13,678 nucleotides of DNA from Acidimicrobiaceae bacterium (GTDB lineage: Bacteria; Actinomycetota; Acidimicrobiia; Acidimicrobiales; Ilumatobacteraceae), in assembly GCA_947487095.1 (NCBI GenBank), contig CANKVI010000017.1, positions 1 to 13,678 on the forward strand, given 5' to 3'. The notes under the pieces were generated by a model. It had not been told where the DNA came from, searched no databases, and saw nothing but the letters and a program-made list of their open reading frames with translations. Shown one piece after another: positions 1-6,112 of the stretch. Made by a program: the position numbers and the translations under genes. Position 1 is the stretch's first letter, and each line of letters starts with the position of its first letter.

Positions 1-799
1 CCGGGTGCGTTGCCCCACCGATGTACACCGCGGTGAGAACCGTGAAGATGTACGCCTGGAGGAATGCAACCAAGATCTCAAAGCCCGTCAAGAAGATGAG
101 CAGGGCGAATGGCAAAATGCCGATTGGAACGAGGAAAAACTTCTGTGTCTCTGCCTGAATGAGCGACTGGGTGAGCAAGGCGAAGATCACGAGCAACAAG
201 TGACCGGCAAGCATGTTGGCAAAAAGTCGAACTGCCAACGAGAACGGACGAACAACAAGTGTTGAGATGAGTTCAATTGGTGTCACCAAGATGTACAGCG
301 CTTTTGGAACTCCCGGTGGGAACAACACGTTCTTGAAATAACCGAACAAACCTTGGTGCTTAATACCTGTTGCATTGAACACCACCCAAACAAGCAACGC
401 CATAAACGCAGGAATGCCCATTCGAGCAGTGGCTGGCATTTGAATGAACGGAATAATTCCTGGCAAGTTGCACAAATAAATGAATACAAACATGGTTAGC
501 AAGAACGGCGTCCAACCCATTCCTGACTTACCCATGGTTTCCATGATGATGTTCTTCTCGATGAACTCAACGATGATCTCAGCCAAGTTGCGGCTTCCCT
601 TAGGAGCCTTGCGCGCATCTTTTAATGAAGCAACAAGGAACAACACTGTTCCAATCAACGCTGACAAGATTGCAATGATGACAACTTTGTTAATGCCTGG
701 AACAACATCTTTCCAACGAAGAATGGTGTTGATCGGAGGGAAGCTAAAACCGCGCCCCGAGCTTTCACCAAGAATTACTGCAATTTGGTTTGAGAACAC
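1..799 (-). CDS. atpB: F0F1 ATP synthase subunit a (3' end cut by window)
   Basis: Subunit a of the membrane F0 sector, providing the proton half-channels next to the c-ring. I translated the minus strand from a GTG at 799-797 and it stays open to the window edge, giving 266 codons; only a few C-terminal residues should be missing. Several hydrophobic membrane segments are visible. The decisive motif is LAVRLFANMLAGH (residues 188-200), with R191 matching the essential Arg210 of E. coli. H200 and E241 occupy the places of E. coli Glu219 and His245, a swapped pair that I recall as common outside enterobacteria. The C-terminal helix reads EILVAFLQAYIFTVLTAVYI. The GTG start has AGGA about six bases upstream. 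It begins 19 bp after the atpI-like gene, so it belongs to the same operon; atpE, F, H, A and so on should follow outside the window. Confidence 0.96.
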   Translation of the reverse strand, partial: MFSNQIAVILGESSGRGFSFPPINTILRWKDVVPGINKVVIIAILSALIGTVLFLVASLKDARKAPKGSRNLAEIIVEFIEKNIIMETMGKSGMGWTPFLLTMFVFIYLCNLPGIIPFIQMPATARMGIPAFMALLVWVVFNATGIKHQGLFGYFKNVLFPPGVPKALYILVTPIELISTLVVRPFSLAVRLFANMLAGHLLLVIFALLTQSLIQAETQKFFLVPIGILPFALLIFLTGFEILVAFLQAYIFTVLTAVYIGGATHP

Positions 800-818
800 T
801 GTGATCCTGCTTTGTCGA

Positions 819-1307
819 CTAGTTACTTGTTGAATCTTGGACGGTGGTGCTTGCTACATGTTTTGGCTTGAGTCCGGGGAAAGCAAGCGACAAAGAAATA
901 TAACGCATTTCCCAGAAGAGCAACCCAACGTGACTAATGACAATAGTCATGCACAAAGGCACGAGTTCAACCCACGTGGCATTGCGGACAAAAAACACGG
1001 CGGCGGCGATTACCGCTAAGCGGAAAATGTAACCAAACAACGTTGCACCCATCATGAGGGCGTATGAAATACGGGCGGTGTAAGACACCATCCACGCTGC
1101 AACTGCAAAATTTCCCAGCACCAAAACGATGCCGTACGCACCCGACCACGCACCGTTCACTCCCCAAAATACTGCACTGAGCCCAATCAAGATGGGGGCA
1201 ATTATTGAGCCGTGCTTAATGATGTCGCGCACAATTGCAGCTTCGGGAGCTGGGCCTTGGTCATTCATGGAAAGTATCGACACGTATTGAGGATCGTCAG
1301 TTTTCAC
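819..1307 (-). CDS. atpI: ATP synthase subunit I-like membrane protein
   Basis: A 162-residue, four-helix membrane protein placed directly before atpB, where AtpI normally lies. Predicted helices are at about residues 34-50, 56-74, 81-107 and 112-133, with a short hydrophilic N-terminus and a soluble tail. AtpI proteins are accessory factors, thought to help assemble the c-ring or handle Mg2+ at the ATP synthase; they are not part of the finished enzyme. The family is weakly conserved, so the name rests on topology and position more than on motifs. The GTG start at 1307 has a strong AAGGAG five bases upstream (1313-1318) and lies inside the end of the preceding atpZ-like gene, an 11-bp overlap that suggests translational coupling. 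An internal ATG at codon 14 is an alternative start but lacks that ribosome site. Confidence 0.8.
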   Translation of the reverse strand: MKTDDPQYVSILSMNDQGPAPEAAIVRDIIKHGSIIAPILIGLSAVFWGVNGAWSGAYGIVLVLGNFAVAAWMVSYTARISYALMMGATLFGYIFRLAVIAAAVFFVRNATWVELVPLCMTIVISHVGLLFWEMRYISLSLAFPGLKPKHVASTTVQDSTSN

Positions 1308-1596
1308 TGAGGCTCCTTTCGTGTTGGTGCGCCTTCGAAGCGCTCGATCGCTGTTCTTCCAATGCTTTCATTCGACCGTCGTACGTGTAATACATGCGAA
1401 TGAAGTTGCCAACAACTGAAAACACAACCAACGCAATGGTCACGATCGGCATCGTTCCTACTTGTGAGTCAATTGTCAGACCGACAACGGTAAATACCAA
1501 CACGCTCAGCGCCATCTCTGGGCCTCGACCAAGTGTGTCGGTGATGCCAGATTCCAATGCCTTCTTAGGCACCAACTTCTTAGGAAAGAACTTCAA
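1297..1596 (-). CDS. atpZ: AtpZ/AtpI-family small membrane protein
   Basis: A 99-residue protein with a basic N-terminus, two membrane helices (about residues 27-42 and 49-66) and a charged, Ser/His-rich tail. This size, topology and place at the head of an atp operon match the AtpZ/AtpI family (ATPase_gene1), small proteins reported to work with AtpI in Mg2+/Ca2+ handling or ATP synthase assembly. The start is a TTG at 1596-1594, preceded by a GAGGGG run about ten bases upstream; no ATG or GTG exists in frame between this point and the upstream in-frame stop, so TTG is the only reasonable choice. It is the first gene after a 95-bp gap and probably opens the atp operon. Family membership is inferred from context and topology. 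Confidence 0.72.
   Translation of the reverse strand: MKFFPKKLVPKKALESGITDTLGRGPEMALSVLVFTVVGLTIDSQVGTMPIVTIALVVFSVVGNFIRMYYTYDGRMKALEEQRSSASKAHQHERSLSEN
1313..1318 (-). promoter_or_regulatory. Strong ribosome binding site of the atpI-like gene
   Basis: AAGGAG on the minus strand ends five bases before the GTG at 1307. It lies inside the coding sequence of the atpZ-like gene and decides the GTG start over the internal ATG at codon 14. Confidence 0.75.
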
Positions 1597-1640
1597 CGAG
1601 AAAATGCCCCTCAGGCTCGAACCGCTTGTGAAACCAAGTA

Positions 1641-1652
1641 CAAACTAGTTTG
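1641..1652. repeat. 12-bp perfect palindrome in the gap before the atp genes
   Basis: CAAACTAGTTTG is a perfect 12-bp inverted repeat in the 95-bp non-coding gap (1597-1691) between the WecA-type gene and atpZ. It could be an operator or part of a promoter for the atp operon, but roughly three such palindromes are expected by chance in a window this size. The rest of the gap shows no convincing -35/-10 pair and no terminator hairpin. Confidence 0.3.
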
Positions 1653-1691
1653 ACGTCGCCAAACCCACCAAACCGGTCGTGCGCTTGTGCC

Positions 1692-2810
1692 CTATTGCGA
1701 GTCAGCGTGAGGTCGCCAACGGGGATGCAACACCGTAAAACCCGCCAAAAGCACGGCTGCAACAATGAGTGGCCAAAAATTGGGCTTGCTGGAAATGAGC
1801 GCCGGGTACAAGGCGACGGTAGACAGCAACGCCGTCCAAGCCCACAAAATGACCACGGCTCGACGCGGTCCATGCCCAAGAGCAATCAGTCGGTGGTGCA
1901 AGTGTCCTCGGTCGGCGGTTGCAAACCCCTGCCTGCTCACCGTGCGTCGCAAAATGGCAAACAGCACGTCGAAGAATGGCACGCCAAGAATGAGCAACGG
2001 GATGAACAGCGGTGCAATAAAGAAATATGTTTGCCCACTCACACCTTGCAACTGAGGGTCTGCACGACCTCCAACAACACTCGTTGATACTGCCATCAAC
2101 AGACCAAGCATGAGCGCACCAACGTCGCCCATAAAAATTCGCGCAGGGTTGAAGTTGTACGGCAAGAAGCCCAAACAAATTCCAAGCGTGATGATTGCAA
2201 TGAGCGGACCGATGTTTGGCTGAGCAAGTAAACCTTGATCTGCAAGATGTTTGCTGTAGACAAAAAATGTTGCTGCAGCGATTGCCACGATTCCTGTAGC
2301 AAGTCCGTCAAGTCCGTCAATCAAGTTGATCGCTTGCGTCATTCCTAATAACCACAACACCGTGAAAAGTGGAATCCAATCATTTGACAGCACAAACACA
2401 TCAAGGAATGGCACGCGGAAATAAAACATGGTCACGCCAAACCACACCAACACCAATGCAACAACTACTACCCCGGTCACTTTCATTGGTGCAGATAAAT
2501 CACGAATGTCGTCTGCGAAACCAAGTGCGGTGATCAAACCTGCTGCGAGCACGACACCAATCAATTCAGAGTTACCAGAAATGACCGGCGAGAAGCGATC
2601 CATTCGCCACGCAAGTATGAGTGCTGCAACGAGTCCACCCATAAACGCCAAACCACCAACGTTTGGAGTTGGAACAGGGTGTGCTCGTCGTTCGTCGGGT
2701 TCAGCCATCCATCGACGCTTGCGCGCATAGCGCTCGACAAGCGGAGTCAGAATTGCTGTTACCACCGCGGCACAAAGGCCAACGATCAGATAGCCGGTGA
2801 GATCAATCAC
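1692..2810 (-). CDS. wecA: WecA/MraY-type undecaprenyl-phosphate sugar-phosphate transferase
   Basis: An integral membrane enzyme of the polyprenyl-phosphate N-acetylhexosamine-1-phosphate transferase family. It moves a sugar phosphate from a UDP-sugar (probably UDP-GlcNAc) to a polyprenyl phosphate carrier on the cytoplasmic face, the first step of a surface glycan; in mycobacteria WecA starts the arabinogalactan linker. All family signatures are present: FADDIRD (98-104), NLIDGLDG (162-169), [11 protein letters not shown] (219-229) and the HLHHR loop (303-307). About ten to eleven membrane helices fit the 372-residue length. I chose GTG at 2810, which overlaps the glyA stop as GTGA; the longer form from 2843 would add eleven non-hydrophobic residues inside glyA. 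MraY itself is less likely because no murein cluster surrounds it. The exact substrate cannot be read from sequence. Confidence 0.9.
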   Translation of the reverse strand: MIDLTGYLIVGLCAAVVTAILTPLVERYARKRRWMAEPDERRAHPVPTPNVGGLAFMGGLVAALILAWRMDRFSPVISGNSELIGVVLAAGLITALGFADDIRDLSAPMKVTGVVVVALVLVWFGVTMFYFRVPFLDVFVLSNDWIPLFTVLWLLGMTQAINLIDGLDGLATGIVAIAAATFFVYSKHLADQGLLAQPNIGPLIAIITLGICLGFLPYNFNPARIFMGDVGALMLGLLMAVSTSVVGGRADPQLQGVSGQTYFFIAPLFIPLLILGVPFFDVLFAILRRTVSRQGFATADRGHLHHRLIALGHGPRRAVVILWAWTALLSTVALYPALISSKPNFWPLIVAAVLLAGFTVLHPRWRPHADSQ

Positions 2811-4063
2811 GCACGCTTCGTATACACAGGAAACTTGGCGCACAAAGATGCAACTTTGGCGCGAACTTCTGCAACTGCAGCTGGGTTGGCACGGTTGCGC
2901 AACGTTGTTGCAATGTATTCAGCAATCAATGCCATCTCTGGCTCTTTCATGCCCTGTGTTGTTACTGATGGAGTTCCAATTCGCACACCACTGGTGACGA
3001 ATGGGCTGCGCGGATCATTTGGAATGTTGTTCTTGTTTAAGGTAATTCCCGCTTCATCAAGAATGAGTTGCGATTCTTTTCCTGTTAGCTCGGCATCGAA
3101 TGGCTGCAAATCCACCACCATCATGTGTGTGTCGGTTCCACCAGAAACCAATCGGAAACCTTGTTTTGATAGGGCTTCTGCAAGCGCCGCAGCGTTCTTG
3201 ACAATTTGCTGCGCATAGTCCTTGAAGCTTGGCTGCATGGCTTCATGAAACGCAACGGCCTTTGCCGCAACCGCATGTTCAAGTGGTCCACCTTGGCTTC
3301 CCGGGAATACCGCTTTGTCAATTGCTGCAGCGTGTGCAGCAGTGGTCAAAATGCAGCCACCGCGTGGTCCACGCAATGTTTTATGCGTAGTGAACGTCAC
3401 GACGTCGGCGTATGGCACTGGGTTCGGGTGCGCGCCACCAGCAACAAGCCCGGCAATGTGAGCAATGTCGAACATCATGAGCGCGCCAACTTCATCGGCG
3501 ATTGCACGGAATGGCTGTGGCTCAAGTCTGCGCGGATACGAAGTGGTTCCTGCAACAATCATTTTCGGTTTGTGTTTAATTGCAAGCTCGCGAATTTGAT
3601 CGAAGTCCAAGCGCTCATCTGTTGCTCCAACGCGGAACGATTGGAAGTTGTACAAAATTCCTGAAGCATTTACTGGCGAACCATGCGTGAGGTGACCGCC
3701 GTGGTCGAGGCTAAGCCCAAGAACGGTGTCACCAGGTTTGATGAGTCCGAGATACACGGCCATGTTTGCGCTTGCACCCGAGTGTGGCTGCACGTTGGCA
3801 TGATCTGCACCAAACAATTTCTTTACGCGGTCAATTGCAATCGCTTCAATATCGTCAACAACCGCGTTGCCTCCGTAGTAGCGCTTGCCCGGGTAGCCCT
3901 CTGCGTACTTGTTCGTGAGCACCGAACCAGTTGCTTCCATCACATCTGGTGAAGTGAAGTTCTCACTCGCAATGAGTTGCAGTCCAGTGGTTTGGCGCTC
4001 ACGCTCTTTATCAATGAGTCCAAAAACTTCTGTATCTCTCTGAGTCTCCGACGGCCAAGGCAT
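2807..4063 (-). CDS. glyA: Serine hydroxymethyltransferase
   Basis: A cytosolic PLP enzyme that interconverts serine plus tetrahydrofolate with glycine plus methylene-tetrahydrofolate, the main source of one-carbon units. Its 418 residues match the usual bacterial length. Visible signatures are LIASENFTS near residue 30, [13 protein letters not shown] (53-65), the Asp of [10 protein letters not shown] (197-206) and the PLP-lysine motif [13 protein letters not shown], in which K228 should form the Schiff base. The C-terminal [13 protein letters not shown] (359-371) is also typical. The ATG at 4063 shares one base with the rpiB stop (TAATG) and has an excellent AAGGAGG six bases upstream, inside the rpiB tail. 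The downstream transferase overlaps its stop, so rpiB, glyA and that gene look like one transcription unit. Nothing appears degraded. Confidence 0.98.
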   Translation of the reverse strand: MPWPSETQRDTEVFGLIDKERERQTTGLQLIASENFTSPDVMEATGSVLTNKYAEGYPGKRYYGGNAVVDDIEAIAIDRVKKLFGADHANVQPHSGASANMAVYLGLIKPGDTVLGLSLDHGGHLTHGSPVNASGILYNFQSFRVGATDERLDFDQIRELAIKHKPKMIVAGTTSYPRRLEPQPFRAIADEVGALMMFDIAHIAGLVAGGAHPNPVPYADVVTFTTHKTLRGPRGGCILTTAAHAAAIDKAVFPGSQGGPLEHAVAAKAVAFHEAMQPSFKDYAQQIVKNAAALAEALSKQGFRLVSGGTDTHMMVVDLQPFDAELTGKESQLILDEAGITLNKNNIPNDPRSPFVTSGVRIGTPSVTTQGMKEPEMALIAEYIATTLRNRANPAAVAEVRAKVASLCAKFPVYTKRA

Positions 4064-4536
4064 TAGCGCCCTCCTTCTTGTTGTTCTATTTCTGCTAGCT
4101 GCGCAACCCTGCGCTCATGTCGACCACCTTCAAAGGGTGTTGTAAAAAACGTTTCAACTATTTGTTCTGCTAATTCAAAACTCACTACCCGCCCACCCAT
4201 ACTCAACACATTTGCATCGTTGTGTGAGCGTGCCATTTCTGCCAAATACAGGTCGTTGCACAATGCAGCGCGAACGCCATGCACTTTGTTCGCTGCGATC
4301 TGCTCGCCTTGGCCACTACCACCCATAACAATGCCGATTTCTGCTTTGCCATCGCGCACATCGCGGGCAACTGCCGCGCAAAACGGCGGGTAATCAACGC
4401 TTTCCGTGGAGTTCGTACCGTGATCAATAACGGTGTGCCCAGCCTTCGACAACACAGCCACAAGATGCTGCTTGAGTTCGAATCCAGCGTGGTCAGATCC
4501 GATGGCAATGATGCGAGGTGAAGGCGAAGAATTCAT
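4063..4536 (-). CDS. rpiB: Ribose-5-phosphate isomerase B
   Basis: Interconverts ribose 5-phosphate and ribulose 5-phosphate in the non-oxidative pentose phosphate pathway. The 157-residue protein has the RpiB/LacAB fold signatures: [13 protein letters not shown] near the N-terminus (SDHAG at 14-18), [15 protein letters not shown] (71-85) and [15 protein letters not shown] (102-116). As in the M. tuberculosis enzyme, the catalytic cysteine of E. coli RpiB (Cys66) is replaced by serine (S74), and E78 sits where the mycobacterial catalytic Glu75 lies. The ATG at 4536 has no clear Shine-Dalgarno sequence; translation may rely on a short or absent leader. The gene is divergent from the thiolase-like gene across 82 bp and overlaps glyA by one base. 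Confidence 0.95.
   Translation of the reverse strand: MNSSPSPRIIAIGSDHAGFELKQHLVAVLSKAGHTVIDHGTNSTESVDYPPFCAAVARDVRDGKAEIGIVMGGSGQGEQIAANKVHGVRAALCNDLYLAEMARSHNDANVLSMGGRVVSFELAEQIVETFFTTPFEGGRHERRVAQLAEIEQQEGGR
4070..4076 (-). promoter_or_regulatory. Strong ribosome binding site of glyA
   Basis: AAGGAGG on the minus strand, six bases before the glyA ATG. It is encoded by the Glu-Gly-Gly tail codons of rpiB, so the end of RpiB doubles as the glyA translation signal. It is the best Shine-Dalgarno sequence I saw in the window. Confidence 0.8.
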
Positions 4537-4618
4537 CAGAGATACCGCATGCGAGCATAGGTCACGAGGGCTTTACCCAATAGATCGCCTGCAATCATTG
4601 AAAAGTAGAGTTTGTGAA
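4537..4618. promoter_or_regulatory. Divergent intergenic region (rpiB leftward, thiolase-like rightward)
   Basis: The only divergent gap in the window, so it must supply promoters in both directions. On the plus strand, TAGAGT at 4606-4611 lies seven bases before the GTG at 4619, the spacing expected for a leaderless actinobacterial transcript. On the minus strand, TATGCT (4559-4554) could be a -10 for rpiB, but I see no good -35. Both assignments are tentative. Confidence 0.35.
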
Positions 4619-6112
4619 GTGACGCTCGACCCACGCACCCCCGTTCTTGTCGGGCAAGCCCAAATCTCGCAACATGTAGACGACTTATCGCAGGCATTGA
4701 GCCCCACCCAACTCATGGCGCAGGCAGTAAACGCCGCCATTCATGACGCTGGCGTGACATCACTCGGCACGATCGACGCACTTCACGTTTTACGTTCGCT
4801 GTCTACTCGCGAGCCAAACCCCGCACGCAGCGTGGCACGTGAACTCGGACTTAATGTTCGCGTTACCGGCCTTACCCCGCACGGTGGAAACCTTCCGCAA
4901 TCTCTCGTGAACTTTTCATCGATGGCGATTTCTCGTGGCGAGATCGACATGGTCGTGCTTACGGGCGGCGAAGCGTCGCGATCTCGACGTCGCGCCAAAC
5001 AATCTGAAGTTCAACCCAAGTGGATGAACGCATCACCGGAGTCTGCAGCAGATGAAGTTCCAACTGCTGTTGCAGAGGAATTGGTGATGAACCATGAAGT
5101 CGAACTTGCACTGAAGATCGCACTTCCAGTCCAGATCTATCCGATGTTTGAAACAGCGCTTCGTGCCGCAGCACAGCGTTCGATCAGCGAGCATCAACAA
5201 TTGATCAGTGAACTCTGGTCGCGTTTCAGCAACGTTGCAGAAGGAAACCCGCATGCGTGGTTGCGCAATTCGTACACACCAGAACAGATCCGCACTGCTT
5301 CCCCAACAAACCGAATGGTTGGATACCCGTACACAAAACTGATGAACTCAAACAACGATGTCGACATGTCGGCAGCCCTGGTGTTGTGTTCGGTAGAACG
5401 CGCGACGGCTCTAGGCATTGCACGAGACAAATGGGTATTCCCACAAGCCGGTACCGACTGCCACGAACACAACTTCATTTCTCATCGCTGGACGTTTACC
5501 GAAACACCTGCAATTCGATTAGGCGGCGAGCAACTACAACAACTCACAGGCAAGCCAACGAGTGAATACGACTTCATCGATTTGTACTCGTGCTTCCCTT
5601 CTGCAGTGCAACTCGGCGCACAGTCGCTTGGACTCAGCTTGAACCAACAACTCACTCAAACTGGTGGACTCTCGTTTGCGGGGGGACCGTTCAATAACTA
5701 CGTCATGCACGCCATAGCCACCACCATGCACATGGTCCGCGAACAGCCAAATGCTCACGGTTTCGTGTGGGCAAATGGCGGATACGCAACCAAGCATTCA
5801 TTCGGTGCATATGCGGCGACACCACCACAAAACGGATTTGTCCATTCGACTCCGCAAGACCAAGTTGATGCATTGCCAAAACGTCAAGTGGCAACTGTTG
5901 GCGAAGCGGTTGGGCCAGCAAAACTTGAGGCATACAGCGTGATGCACGGGCGCGACGGAAATCCCGAAACCATTTGTGCTTCGGTCATCCTTCCCGATTC
6001 TCGTCGCGCCTGGGCAACATCGAATGACCCGCAATTAGCGATTGAATTGTGCGAACGCGAATGGGTTGGCGTGCCTGTTCGACTTGATGAATCGGGAACA
6101 CTGCTCGCATGA
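4619..6112 (+). CDS. Thiolase-like protein (TLP1-like acetyl-CoA acetyltransferase homologue)
   Basis: A 497-residue thiolase-fold protein, usually annotated acetyl-CoA acetyltransferase. N-terminal LDPRTPVLVGQAQ, the repeated thiolase core and TGGLSFAGGPFNNYVMHAIA (348-367) place it with thiolase-like proteins such as mycobacterial TLP1. The region after about residue 415 looks like the extra C-terminal domain of that group. Key catalytic residues are altered: where thiolases have the nucleophilic cysteine there is HGGNLPQSL (88-96) without cysteine, and the HDCF-type motif reads YSCF (323-326), keeping only Cys325. Classical thiolysis is therefore doubtful; CoA-ester binding or another acyl chemistry is possible. 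I chose GTG at 4619 because homologous sequence begins there; a longer frame to 4433 would run antisense through rpiB. Its stop overlaps the peptidase start (ATGA). Confidence 0.85.
   Translation: MTLDPRTPVLVGQAQISQHVDDLSQALSPTQLMAQAVNAAIHDAGVTSLGTIDALHVLRSLSTREPNPARSVARELGLNVRVTGLTPHGGNLPQSLVNFSSMAISRGEIDMVVLTGGEASRSRRRAKQSEVQPKWMNASPESAADEVPTAVAEELVMNHEVELALKIALPVQIYPMFETALRAAAQRSISEHQQLISELWSRFSNVAEGNPHAWLRNSYTPEQIRTASPTNRMVGYPYTKLMNSNNDVDMSAALVLCSVERATALGIARDKWVFPQAGTDCHEHNFISHRWTFTETPAIRLGGEQLQQLTGKPTSEYDFIDLYSCFPSAVQLGAQSLGLSLNQQLTQTGGLSFAGGPFNNYVMHAIATTMHMVREQPNAHGFVWANGGYATKHSFGAYAATPPQNGFVHSTPQDQVDALPKRQVATVGEAVGPAKLEAYSVMHGRDGNPETICASVILPDSRRAWATSNDPQLAIELCEREWVGVPVRLDESGTLLA

Noticed and set aside
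1650..2178. Overlapping frames on both strands across the end of the WecA-type gene
   Set aside because: The transferase motifs lie in a single minus-strand frame; the others have unnatural composition and no family features.
2811..2843. Upstream start of the WecA-type gene inside glyA
   Set aside because: The added residues are not part of a membrane helix and lack a ribosome site; the GTGA overlap at 2810 is the more usual arrangement.
2679..3664. Long plus-strand frames opposite glyA and the WecA-type gene
   Set aside because: They are shadows of strongly conserved minus-strand genes, have no recognisable domains and no ribosome sites.
4433..4618. N-terminal extension of the thiolase-like gene
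   Set aside because: The extra codons run antisense through the conserved 5' end of rpiB and do not resemble thiolase sequence; homologous sequence begins at the GTG at 4619.
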